Origin: an uncultured Desulfosporosinus sp.
GTDB lineage: Bacteria; Bacillota; Desulfitobacteriia; Desulfitobacteriales; Desulfitobacteriaceae
DNA: 49,837 nt
Direction of reading: 5' to 3'
Assembly (NCBI GenBank): GCA_927405585.1
Contig: CAKMJS010000055.1
Coordinates: 1-49,837, forward strand
The position numbers and the translations under genes are program-made. This document shows, in pieces, positions 9,717 to 17,571 of the stretch. Within the stretch, counting starts at the first letter, position 1, and the number at the start of each line of letters is the position of its first letter. A model generated the notes under the pieces. That model saw nothing but the letters and a program-made list of their open reading frames with translations. It ran no database searches and was not told the DNA's origin.

Positions 9717-10584
9717 GTTGCTCTCCACCTTCCAGTAAATATTTCAACCGCTTATATTCCTCAGGAGGGAAAGATAAACCCTGTTGAGCCTTCTTGTTTT
9801 TTCCTAACTCTAACGCTTTTAACCCTAAGCCCTGATAAATCTCAATAAGTTTCGGCGGCAGGTGCTCTAAGTGACCCTGTATCACTTGCACATCTCCCCG
9901 TGCAATCGGTCCAGTCAAAGCTTTGGGTAACCCTACCTGTTCTAAATTATAAAGTGTCCCTCTCATTAACGGCAACAAAGAAGCTAATGCTTCCTCCCCT
10001 GAAATGCCTGCTTCAGCGTAAAGCTCCACCGCTAAAGCGGCTAGAACGACTAAATAATTTGAGGCTACAACTGCACCCGCATGATAGAGTGTCTTCTTGT
10101 CCGCTAAGATCATATGTGGAATTCCACCTAAATCCTCAACGATTTTCTCTCCAAATTCCAAGTTATCTCCTTCGATCCCAAAATGTGTACCCGTAAGGAT
10201 TGTTAAAGCCTCCTCCACGCTCGCAAATGCCTGCAAGGGATGTAACGAGAGGCAACCTACTGGTAAGCTCTCTTTGACCCGTAATATCTTCGAAGGGAGT
10301 GATCCAGAACAGTGAATCCACACTTGTGTCGATTTTAGGAGTACGCTTTCACTCAACTGCTCTGCGATCGAGCGAATCACGCCATCTTGAGTAGTAATAA
10401 ACAGCAAATCAACAGCAGCAACAAGCTCTTCTAACGTAAGATGATCAATCTCCAAATAGCTGCAAAACCGTTCATACGAGTGACGACTTCGGGTATGGAC
10501 CCCAATACATTCATGCCCTGCCTCAACTAATCTTACGGCTAAAGCCGTACCAACAATTCCAGTTCCAATAATCCCAAATTTCAT
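9691..10584 (-). CDS. Rossmann-like and DUF2520 domain protein
   Basis: A 297-residue protein with an N-terminal NAD(P)-binding fold (MKFGIIGTGIVGTALAVRL, glycine-rich GxGxxG) and a C-terminal helical DUF2520 domain (about 130-280, with YHAGAVVASNYLVVLAALAV). It resembles 6-phosphogluconate dehydrogenase/ketopantoate reductase-type oxidoreductases in layout. The ATG at 10584 follows AGGAGG; the longer reading adds residues coded by the spacer. It heads the panC-panD-birA series and overlaps panC, so a step in pantoate supply is a reasonable inference, for example ketopantoate reduction, but the family's activity is not something I can state as known. Confidence 0.85.
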   Translation of the reverse strand: MKFGIIGTGIVGTALAVRLVEAGHECIGVHTRSRHSYERFCSYLEIDHLTLEELVAAVDLLFITTQDGVIRSIAEQLSESVLLKSTQVWIHCSGSLPSKILRVKESLPVGCLSLHPLQAFASVEEALTILTGTHFGIEGDNLEFGEKIVEDLGGIPHMILADKKTLYHAGAVVASNYLVVLAALAVELYAEAGISGEEALASLLPLMRGTLYNLEQVGLPKALTGPIARGDVQVIQGHLEHLPPKLIEIYQGLGLKALELGKNKKAQQGLSFPPEEYKRLKYLLEGGEQHEKDFANS

Positions 10585-10624
10585 CTCGTCCCTCCTTGAT
10601 AAGAGAAAGTGTTCCGGTACTACC

Positions 10625-10656
10625 AAAAAACACCTTCACTGAGCGTGAAGGTGTTT
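10625..10656 (-). terminator. Strong terminator/possible attenuator before the pan-bir series
   Basis: AAACACCTTCAC pairs perfectly with GTGAAGGTGTTT (12 bp, 5-nt loop) and six U residues follow on the minus strand. It is 190 nt after folK and only about 40 nt before the DUF2520 start, so it either ends the folate unit or controls read-through into the pan genes. Confidence 0.8.
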
Positions 10657-10659
10657 CAT
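10636..10659 (-). CDS. Possible 7-codon leader peptide inside the terminator
   Basis: GGAGGG, 5 nt, then ATG and codons for MKHLHAQ followed by TGA. The whole mini-ORF lies in the terminator hairpin, so a ribosome on it would open the hairpin. It could be chance: only seven codons and no homolog to compare. No promoter was identified with confidence in the 190-nt leader (10,660-10,845), which does contain two direct copies of GTTTTAGG(G)TGA. Confidence 0.3.
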   Translation of the reverse strand: MKHLHAQ

Positions 10660-10845
10660 TCTAACCCTCCGTCTCGGTCGATTTGATCCAAGCGGTTACT
10701 ATTTTGTATTTAATTAGAGCTTTGTAGTTATTGTCCCGTCTTAAGATTTTCATCACCCTAAAACGGTCAGTCACCTAAAACAGTACAACTCTTTCGATAT
10801 CGTCTGGTAGTTAGGTGTTTAGTAGGGACACGATGCTTCGCGCTC

Positions 10846-11313
10846 TTATTGTATAAGCGGGTGTACTTTTCCTTCTCCGAATACTCCAGTAATAGGTCTT
10901 CCTGAGGGCAATACCAGATCCGGCGCGATTTCTCGCAAAGGATCAAGTACAAATGCCCGTTCTTCCAAATAAGGATGAGGCAAAATTAATTCTTCAGTCT
11001 CGCTTATTATATTATCATAAATAAGCAGATCAATGTCAATTGTTCGAGAACCCCAGTGTACCAGACGTTCTCGTCCAAGTTGATTTTCAATCTGCTGGCA
11101 AACATGAAGAAGTTCCAAGGGCTCAAGAGCTGTTTCAACCTCGATCACCTGATTCCAGTACAAGGGTTGGTCTATTACACCCCAAGGCTCTGTTTCGTAA
11201 ACACGTGAAATAGCCTGAACCTTTATCAAGGGGCTTGCTAAGGCAGCGATCGCCCTGCTTAGATAATCTCCCCGGTCTCCTAAATTACTACCCAGCCCTA
11301 AAAAAACTCCCAC
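10846..11313 (-). CDS. folK: 6-hydroxymethyl-7,8-dihydropterin pyrophosphokinase (HPPK)
   Basis: Transfers pyrophosphate from ATP to 6-hydroxymethyl-dihydropterin in folate synthesis. Hallmarks are FLGLGSNLGDR at the start, RVYETEPWG, and the metal/ATP segment WGSRTIDIDLLIYDN followed by LPHPYLEERAFVL. The first possible start (TTG at 11337) overlaps the ribosome binding site and folB; the GTG at 11313, 2 nt after the folB stop, gives a normal 155-residue protein. It is the last gene of folP-folB-folK. Confidence 0.94.
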   Translation of the reverse strand: MGVFLGLGSNLGDRGDYLSRAIAALASPLIKVQAISRVYETEPWGVIDQPLYWNQVIEVETALEPLELLHVCQQIENQLGRERLVHWGSRTIDIDLLIYDNIISETEELILPHPYLEERAFVLDPLREIAPDLVLPSGRPITGVFGEGKVHPLIQ

Positions 11314-11315
11314 GC

Positions 11316-11690
11316 TTACTTTCCTACCTCCCGCCAAATCTCGACAGAAACATCTCTAAAAATCCCAGGAATCGGAGCCTGAGGTTTATGCACTTCAACC
11401 CGTACAGACGTACAGGAAAACTGACCCAAAACACGTTGCGCAATATCTTCTGCCAAGTGCTCTATCAGCTGGTGCCGACTATCTCCGGTGACACAGGCCT
11501 TTATTACTTGATACACCTCTCCATAGTGGATAGTATCCTCTACTTGATCTGAAGCTCCTGCCTGGCTCAGATCGCAAAAAAGATCCATATCGATCAAAAA
11601 CTTCTGCCCTAAAACTTGTTCCTCTGGCAATACCCCATGATAAGCATAAAATTCAAGTCCACGAAGATGAATAACGTCACGCCCCAACAT
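11316..11690 (-). CDS. folB: Dihydroneopterin aldolase
   Basis: Converts dihydroneopterin to 6-hydroxymethyl-dihydropterin and glycolaldehyde, supplying FolK. The 124-residue protein has the family start IHLRGLEFYAYHGVLPEEQVLGQ, with the catalytic region and Glu, then YGEVYQVIKA, LIEHLAEDIAQ and VRVEVHKPQAPIPG. The ATG at 11690 follows AGAGGTG and overlaps the folP stop by 14 nt, so the fol genes are coupled. Confidence 0.95.
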   Translation of the reverse strand: MLGRDVIHLRGLEFYAYHGVLPEEQVLGQKFLIDMDLFCDLSQAGASDQVEDTIHYGEVYQVIKACVTGDSRHQLIEHLAEDIAQRVLGQFSCTSVRVEVHKPQAPIPGIFRDVSVEIWREVGK

Positions 11691-12891
11691 AGTGAGCACC
11701 TCTCTGTCCCCGCACAATGGCATCGGCCATCTGCACTGCCCTGCAATTTGCTTGAACATCGTGGACGCGTATTATATCTACACCCGCAACAACCCCAAGA
11801 ACACTCGTCGCCAGGGTCCCTTCCAAACGCTCATCCACCGTCAGGTTCAATGTTTTGCCTATCATGGACTTGCGAGAAGTTCCCAGTAAGACCGGATGTC
11901 CAAGTGTTTTAAATTCAGCCAAGCGAGCCATAACCTCAAGATTCTGCTCCATCGTCTTTCCAAATCCAATTCCCGGGTCAACAATGATTTGATCGCCAGA
12001 TAATCCATGGGCCTCTGCCAATTCAATACTTTTCCTCAGAAAGGTCAGCATATCTCCCATGAGATGATGATAGCTTGTGCCTTCCTGATTATGCATTACG
12101 ATCACAGGGACCTGGTACTCTCCAATAACCCGGGCCATGTCTGGGTCTTTTTGCAAGCCCCAGACATCATTAATCAAGTGGGCACCCGCTTCAAGTGCTT
12201 TTGCCGCGACACTCGCCTTATAGGTATCGATTGAAACTGGGAGCGCAACCTGCTCTAATAGTGTTTTGAGGACAGGCTCTATACGACGCCATTCTTCTTC
12301 CGCACTCACAGCCTCGTGATTAGGTCGCGTTGACTCAGCTCCTATGTCTAGAATATCTACGCCTTCTTTAACCATACGTTGCGCTTGAGCGATGGCACTT
12401 TCAATAGAATAGTACTTACCCCCATCAGAGAACGAATCTGGCGTTAAATTCAATATTCCCATGACAAGGGTACGCTCCCCAAGCTTTAGTTCCCTACCCC
12501 GACATTTCAAGGTGCGGGATTTCGCAGGTTCCAAGGCAGCCAGTAACTGTTTTAAGTCATGTCCTACTTTTTTAAGCCCGAAAGGTTGGGCTAAAATCTT
12601 ACTCGCCAGCTGCCCGAGTTGCCGTACCGTGCCAAGCAACATCACATCCGTGGCTTCTATTTTATTGACGATAACATTTCTGTGTACAGCCGCATCTCCG
12701 CCTACTGATAGCATCTCTTGTTTTAAGATATGGGCAACCCATAACGGTACTTGTTCTAGTTTAATCGCACGCCCTAAAGCTTTACCAGCCATATGAGCAA
12801 TTCCTCCGGGATCAGACCCAATTTGAGTCAAAGCCATTCTAGCTTCTTCCAAATTGTCTAGAGTGACCCAGCGTATGCCATACGTTTGCAT
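11677..12891 (-). CDS. folP: Dihydropteroate synthase with N-terminal extension
   Basis: Condenses p-aminobenzoate with hydroxymethyl-dihydropterin pyrophosphate; target of sulfonamides. The TIM-barrel core starts near residue 140 (VMGILNLTPDSFSDGGKYY), with DIGAESTRP, PVSIDTYKA, LINDVWG, VIVMHNQ, DPGIGFGK, LLGTSRKSMIG and IIRVHDV all in place. About 135 residues precede the core, so the protein is 404 residues against roughly 280 for E. coli. This kind of extension is seen in clostridial relatives; its role is unknown. GGGAGG precedes the ATG. First gene of the folP-folB-folK unit. Confidence 0.95.
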   Translation of the reverse strand: MQTYGIRWVTLDNLEEARMALTQIGSDPGGIAHMAGKALGRAIKLEQVPLWVAHILKQEMLSVGGDAAVHRNVIVNKIEATDVMLLGTVRQLGQLASKILAQPFGLKKVGHDLKQLLAALEPAKSRTLKCRGRELKLGERTLVMGILNLTPDSFSDGGKYYSIESAIAQAQRMVKEGVDILDIGAESTRPNHEAVSAEEEWRRIEPVLKTLLEQVALPVSIDTYKASVAAKALEAGAHLINDVWGLQKDPDMARVIGEYQVPVIVMHNQEGTSYHHLMGDMLTFLRKSIELAEAHGLSGDQIIVDPGIGFGKTMEQNLEVMARLAEFKTLGHPVLLGTSRKSMIGKTLNLTVDERLEGTLATSVLGVVAGVDIIRVHDVQANCRAVQMADAIVRGQRGAHYVGA

Positions 12892-12906
12892 TAATTTTAC
12901 CCTCCC

Positions 12907-13446
12907 TTAATAGATGACCTGTTTCATCGCTGGGGTATACTTGTAACATAGAGCTTCAACGGAACAATCACGACAATTTCTTGCCCAATCATCTGCTAAG
13001 GCCAAGGCTGTTCCTAGCAAGGACAAATTATCCTCAGGATGCCGACGATGTTCACGGATCCCTTTTAAAATCACTTGAATATCATCCCAACTAAATCGAC
13101 ACGCTTCAAGTAAGGGGAGCGCCAGTCGCGCGCTTGCCTCTGCGTGATCATCACCTGTTTCATATTCTACCCAACGTCCTATATCATGCAGGAACGCAGC
13201 CGCATAAATGCTCTCTTTGGGGAGAAGTAATTCCCCTTTTTCTAACAAATATGCATAAGCAATACGAGCAACATTTAAGCCATGCTCAAAGCCATGCCTA
13301 CAAAAAAGGCGTTCCTTTTCCAATTCTTCTATCCTTTTCATGTACTTAATATACTCTTCATGTTCTAAAAGTTGGTTAATACGTGACATTGATATAAAAA
13401 TATTGCCCCACTCCAAACATCTTGCCCGAGGGCCGTTCGCTGCCAT
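12907..13446 (-). CDS. HD-domain phosphohydrolase-like protein
   Basis: A 179-residue protein with a metal-binding HD signature: RHGFEHGLNVARIAYAY, AAAFLHDIGRWVEY (the HD pair), GDDHAEASARLA, REHRRHPED and a late Asp in ALADDWARNC. The C-terminus has Cys residues (CRDC, plus one more). HD proteins hydrolyse nucleotides or other phosphate esters; the substrate cannot be read from sequence. The given ATG overlaps the stop of the upstream DUF881 gene (TAATG), suggesting coupling; an internal ATG at 13389 (MSRINQ) would remove 19 poorly conserved-looking residues and is a real alternative. Confidence 0.75.
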   Translation of the reverse strand: MAANGPRARCLEWGNIFISMSRINQLLEHEEYIKYMKRIEELEKERLFCRHGFEHGLNVARIAYAYLLEKGELLLPKESIYAAAFLHDIGRWVEYETGDDHAEASARLALPLLEACRFSWDDIQVILKGIREHRRHPEDNLSLLGTALALADDWARNCRDCSVEALCYKYTPAMKQVIY

Positions 13447-14156
13447 TAATCTTCCGGAATCATCGGTTTTGACTGCTTAAATATATACGCTCCCTTGTAG
13501 GAGGGGATCCGCACTGTTTTTCTAGCAATGCTCACTGTTAAGCCATTTTGTTTAAGCGTTGTGGCCTCAAGATTAGTGAAATAATCCATTAGAGTATCTT
13601 GGTTCCCGATTGCACTTAATTCGTAGGGAATCCCCTCCGCGCGATTTATCGGCACTTGGTTCACCAAGATCGTTGAACTTCCACTCAGTACGATGGCTGT
13701 TGTACCGACAATTCGTTGCCCATTTAAGCTGATTGCCTCTGCACCGGCAAGCTTCAAGGTATTGATCAGTTTAGTAAGCTCATCCGTTCTGAGAGGAAAT
13801 AGGACCTTTTTATTGCGATCATCAATGCTAATTACTATCCCCGGGCCTTCCACCGCTTGAGTACCGTCAAGCATTTGGAATTGTGACAGCAAGGCAAGGA
13901 GGTTAGGATCCGTACCTACCCGTTTTCTTGCAGCGTCCAATTCCTCCAATAACTTGAGATGTGCTTCTTGAAGTTGGACATTCTGGGCCTGAGAATTCGC
14001 CAGAACTGATTTCATTTGTATCATGCGTTCGGCACTAATTTGCTCGGCAGCTGAGACGTTCTTTTGAGTTTGAGCCTGAAGAGATATCAGAAAACCTAGG
14101 GCAATCGCCACCAAGGTTACGGGTAGGGCTAACGTCCTTTTCCAACGCTGCATCAT
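13446..14156 (-). CDS. DUF881 family membrane-anchored protein (second of pair)
   Basis: A 236-residue protein with one N-terminal transmembrane segment (about 9-26), a coiled-coil stretch (about 35-80) and the extracytoplasmic DUF881 domain, with VEGPGIVISIDDR and GAEAISLNGQRIVGTTAIV. Similar proteins occur next to division genes in many Firmicutes; the molecular role is unsettled. ATG overlaps the stop of the preceding DUF881 gene as ATGA, so the two are co-translated, probably as partners. Confidence 0.85.
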   Translation of the reverse strand: MMQRWKRTLALPVTLVAIALGFLISLQAQTQKNVSAAEQISAERMIQMKSVLANSQAQNVQLQEAHLKLLEELDAARKRVGTDPNLLALLSQFQMLDGTQAVEGPGIVISIDDRNKKVLFPLRTDELTKLINTLKLAGAEAISLNGQRIVGTTAIVLSGSSTILVNQVPINRAEGIPYELSAIGNQDTLMDYFTNLEATTLKQNGLTVSIARKTVRIPSYKGAYIFKQSKPMIPED

Positions 14157-14863
14157 GTTCCCTCCTTAACCGGTTCGGCATAGCGATATTGTCGCAATTT
14201 CCCTGCCGGTATCATGACCTTTTCCAAAACATCTAGTTTACGGGTAATTCCGTTTTGCTCCTGTAGTTCACCGAGTCTATCCCAAAGGTAAAAATTAAGT
14301 GCCAACGTTAAATTGCGAGAATCTCCAATGGATTCTATCAGATAAGGGGGCATTTGGCGGGTCCCATTGATTTGGATAAATGATCCTCCACAAAACACCT
14401 CCGTATGTGTCGTGACACGCTGTCCATTGACTGCGATGGCTTCCGCTCCGCCATTCCAGAGTGCGTTCAAGATTTCGCGGATGTATTGTTCATGGATAAA
14501 GTAGCTATTTGGATCTTCTTCCCCGACAGCTGCACGCTGAGAATCATCCAATGTAATGCGGATACCTGGACCTGTTAGGGCGAGTATACCAGCACTCATC
14601 TTTGCCTCTTGAAGCTGTTCATTGGCCAAGGTCGTTGCGCTTTGACCTTCAGCATATTTCACCAGTTCAAGTTGTATCTTTTCATTCTCGACCGAAAGCT
14701 GTTGGTTCTCTTGCTCGGTTTGGATTAGACTTGGTACAGCCGTTTCCGGCGTTGGCAGTTGTAATCCAGTAACCCCCTGAGTTTTGAGCAGGATTATAAA
14801 AAGAAATCCCAGTAAAACAGAAGCGAATCCAAGTAGAGACCATTCTCTTCTATCTAATTTCAT
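14153..14863 (-). CDS. DUF881 family membrane-anchored protein (first of pair)
   Basis: A 236-residue protein with a transmembrane segment near residues 10-28, a coiled coil (about 50-90) and a DUF881 domain (LTGPGIRITLDD, GGAEAIAVNGQRVTTHTEV). It is a paralog of the next gene; both keep the GPGI-I-DD and AEAI--NGQR signatures. GGAGGTGG lies 4-6 nt before the ATG at 14863; a longer GTG start would run through this site. The 138-nt gap to ndk holds a 7-bp hairpin (TCCTACT/AGTAGGA) without a U-run. Confidence 0.85.
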   Translation of the reverse strand: MKLDRREWSLLGFASVLLGFLFIILLKTQGVTGLQLPTPETAVPSLIQTEQENQQLSVENEKIQLELVKYAEGQSATTLANEQLQEAKMSAGILALTGPGIRITLDDSQRAAVGEEDPNSYFIHEQYIREILNALWNGGAEAIAVNGQRVTTHTEVFCGGSFIQINGTRQMPPYLIESIGDSRNLTLALNFYLWDRLGELQEQNGITRKLDVLEKVMIPAGKLRQYRYAEPVKEGT

Positions 14864-15001
14864 TATCCCACCTCCATACGACCAATTTTGGAAAAAGGAC
14901 ACCCCTACGGGCGCCCTTATTTACTTACTACCTATTTGGTTATTATTCATTTAACCACTTCCAAGAAGTCCTACTAGATTTAAGTAGGAGTGGAATGACA
15001 T

Positions 15002-15451
15002 TTACTCACTCAACCATTCATCGCCAAATTTGGGATAGTCTATGAGTTCTTCAGGTTTGAAATAAAGTGCAATCTCACGTTCAGCACTTGTCACTGAATC
15101 CGAACCATGGATAATATTACGACTAACATCCATCCCATACATCCCGCGTATGGACCCTGGATTCGCCTCCACAGGCTTGGTTGACCCCATTAGTTGGCGG
15201 GCTAATGCTACTCCATTCTTCCCTTGCCATACCATTGCAACGACCGGCGAAGACATAATGTACGCCACTGTCGGCTCAAAGAACCCTTTGCCTCGATGTT
15301 CAGCGTAATGCGCTTCAGCCAAATCGCGATCTACTTGAATTAACTTCATTCCAGCAAGCTTGAAACCCTTTTTCTCAAAACAGGTAATAATTTCTCCGAC
15401 CAACCCCCGCTGAACTGCATCCGGTTTCAGCATAATAAATGTTTTCTCCAT
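15002..15451 (-). CDS. ndk: Nucleoside diphosphate kinase
   Basis: Balances nucleoside triphosphate pools by a ping-pong reaction through a phospho-histidine. The 149-residue protein has [14 protein letters not shown] at the start, the [20 protein letters not shown] loop and the active site [16 protein letters not shown] with the catalytic His. AGGAGAG precedes the ATG. Not usually found between ftsH and folP in B. subtilis, so its placement here is lineage-specific. Confidence 0.97.
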   Translation of the reverse strand: MEKTFIMLKPDAVQRGLVGEIITCFEKKGFKLAGMKLIQVDRDLAEAHYAEHRGKGFFEPTVAYIMSSPVVAMVWQGKNGVALARQLMGSTKPVEANPGSIRGMYGMDVSRNIIHGSDSVTSAEREIALYFKPEELIDYPKFGDEWLSE

Positions 15452-15478
15452 CCTTAACTCTCCTTTAAGTCAAAACCT

Positions 15479-15501
15479 AGGTGTCTCCTAGTTGGACACC
15501 T
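15479..15501. terminator. Hairpin between ftsH and ndk
   Basis: AGGTGTC pairs with GACACCT (9-nt loop). On the plus strand TTGTTTTTGTC follows; on the minus strand, the direction of ftsH, the tail is only AGGTTTTGA. It may therefore act weakly for ftsH. Confidence 0.45.
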
Positions 15502-15540
15502 TTGTTTTTGTCACTTTGTAAGCTGCATCCATCGGGTGTA

Positions 15541-17484
15541 CTAACCTTCTATGGTCTTTTCTAGATTGATGGTACCGTCCGTACTTTCCCCATTCTTTTC
15601 AAGGTTTATGGTACCGTCTGTACCTTCTCCTGTCTTTTCAAGGTTTATGGTACCTTCGGCACTTTCTCCTGCATCAACTTTAACATTAAATTGGGCCATG
15701 AGAGCAGCAAAACTAGTGACATCTAACGTCTCTTTTTCCATCAATGCTTCCGCGATAGCATGTAGCTTGTCAATGTTTTCCTTAATTAAGTTTTGAGCCT
15801 TTAGGTAACACTCATCAATAATCCTGCGCGCCTCTTTGTCAATTTCATAAGCGACAGCATCACTATAACTTCGGTCGCGAGAAATATCTCGCCCGAGGAA
15901 GACCTGCTCCTCCTTATGACCAAAGGTGATTGGGCCCAGAGCCTCGGACATTCCCAACTCAGTGATCATTTTACGAACTATCCCCGTGGCTCGCTCTAGA
16001 TCATTAGAGGCACCCGTACTAATTTCTTGAAGGACTAAAGCCTCAGACACTCGACCGCCAAGTAACATGACCACCTGGTCCATCAGCTGAGATTTTGTCA
16101 TATAATTACGATCTTCTTTCGGAAGAAGAAGCGTATATCCCCCAGCCCTCCCGCGAGGAATAATCGAAACCTTGTGTAACGGATCCGTATGGACAAGCAG
16201 TTCTCCGAGTAAGGCATGCCCTGCTTCGTGATATGAGACGAGTTTCTTTTCGAAAGGGCTTATGACCCGACTCTTCTTCTCAGGTCCTGCGATTACACGT
16301 TCTATGGAATCTTCCATCGCTTGCTGTCTAATTGTAGTTTCACTTCGACGAGCGGAAAGTAGTGCCGCTTCATTAATCAAGTTAGCAAGGTCTGCGCCCG
16401 TAAAACCAGAGGTGCGTCGAGCAAGAACCTCAAGATCGACATCTTTGGCTAACGGCATCCCTTTAACATGAACTTTAAGAATCTCTTCCCGTCCTTTAAC
16501 ATCTGGAACATCCACTACTACTTGCCTGTCAAATCGACCTGGGCGCAATAGCGCTGGGTCAAGAACATCCGCCCTATTTGTAGCAGCAATGATTATGACT
16601 CCATCATTGCCGTTAAATCCATCCATCTCTACAAGAAGCTGATTAAGAGTTTGTTCACGTTCATCATGTCCACCGCCTAAGCCAGCACCCCTTTGCCGTC
16701 CAACCGCATCGATCTCATCGATAAATACAATGCAAGGAGCACTTTTCTTAGCTTGCTCAAACAAATCTCGAACCCGTGAAGCACCAACCCCAACAAACAT
16801 TTCCACAAAATCTGACCCACTGATGCTGAAAAATGGCACGCCAGCTTCTCCAGAAACAGCACGAGCAAGTAAGGTTTTGCCTGTTCCAGGAGGTCCGAAA
16901 AGCAGCACCCCCGTGGGAATCTTGGCTCCCAATTCCTGAAACTTCTTAGGAAACTTCAAGAATTCAACGACTTCCTGAAGTTCTTCTTTCACCTCGTCCG
17001 CACCCGCAACATCTGCAAAGGTTACTTTTTTCTTATCTTCTCCGATAAGTTTTGCTTTGCTTTTACCAAACTGCATCACCCGATTGCCACCGCCCTGGCT
17101 TTGTTGCATAAAGAAGAAGAACAGTAGGACGATAATGAGAATCGGAAACATTGTGGTAAGCAATCCCACCCACCACTGAGGTTTCGGAGGTTGTTCTACT
17201 TTTAATGGAAGACCTTGGTTATACAGATCCTGTGTAAGTTGTGGATCTGTCCCCAGTCCAACCACTTCGTGGATTTTATCATCTTTCATTGTGACGGTAT
17301 ACTTAATAGTATCTTCTTCAACAACAGCTGCGACGTCCTTAACTTGACCCTCAACAACAGCTTTTTTAAAAGCGTTATAATCCAGTCCTATCTCTTTAGT
17401 GACGGGAGGGGTTGACCATTTTATTAACATAATTGCCATCAGGATTATTAGTACATAAATTGTAGCATTCTTAAAGACCTTCAA
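15541..17484 (-). CDS. ftsH: ATP-dependent zinc metalloprotease FtsH
   Basis: Membrane-bound AAA+ protease that removes damaged membrane and regulatory proteins. Two transmembrane segments (about 3-21 and 107-127) flank a small extracytoplasmic domain. Walker A GPPGTGKT, Walker [10 protein letters not shown], the arginine-finger region [10 protein letters not shown] and the zinc site HEAGH are all intact. The start is a TTG 7 nt after GAGGAGG. The C-terminal tail is unusual: three 13-residue repeats around GTINLEK. An hpt gene, commonly between tilS and ftsH in Firmicutes, is absent. It has its own sigma-A promoter. Confidence 0.97.
   Translation of the reverse strand: MKVFKNATIYVLIILMAIMLIKWSTPPVTKEIGLDYNAFKKAVVEGQVKDVAAVVEEDTIKYTVTMKDDKIHEVVGLGTDPQLTQDLYNQGLPLKVEQPPKPQWWVGLLTTMFPILIIVLLFFFFMQQSQGGGNRVMQFGKSKAKLIGEDKKKVTFADVAGADEVKEELQEVVEFLKFPKKFQELGAKIPTGVLLFGPPGTGKTLLARAVSGEAGVPFFSISGSDFVEMFVGVGASRVRDLFEQAKKSAPCIVFIDEIDAVGRQRGAGLGGGHDEREQTLNQLLVEMDGFNGNDGVIIIAATNRADVLDPALLRPGRFDRQVVVDVPDVKGREEILKVHVKGMPLAKDVDLEVLARRTSGFTGADLANLINEAALLSARRSETTIRQQAMEDSIERVIAGPEKKSRVISPFEKKLVSYHEAGHALLGELLVHTDPLHKVSIIPRGRAGGYTLLLPKEDRNYMTKSQLMDQVVMLLGGRVSEALVLQEISTGASNDLERATGIVRKMITELGMSEALGPITFGHKEEQVFLGRDISRDRSYSDAVAYEIDKEARRIIDECYLKAQNLIKENIDKLHAIAEALMEKETLDVTSFAALMAQFNVKVDAGESAEGTINLEKTGEGTDGTINLEKNGESTDGTINLEKTIEG
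15553..15669 (-). repeat. Three 39-bp tandem repeats in the ftsH 3' end
   Basis: Residues 606-644 are [26 protein letters not shown] and [13 protein letters not shown]: three in-frame 13-residue units. The DNA units are very similar, so they arose by recent duplication and could vary in number between strains. Confidence 0.9.
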
Positions 17485-17537
17485 ATATGGTCCTCCTCTC
17501 TAGATGAGAAACCGCCTCTTATGAAGCAATTCCACAT

Positions 17538-17566
17538 ATTATACCACGCAGTATTGGGTTTTACAA
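17538..17566 (-). promoter_or_regulatory. Sigma-A promoter for ftsH
   Basis: TTGTAA, 17 bp, TATAAT, in the 87-nt gap between tilS and ftsH on the minus strand. Confidence 0.7.
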
Positions 17567-17571
17567 TGAAT

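Noticed and set aside
16677-16868. Other-frame reading inside ftsH as a separate gene
   Set aside because: Lies fully in the AAA+ domain of ftsH in another frame; no independent signal.
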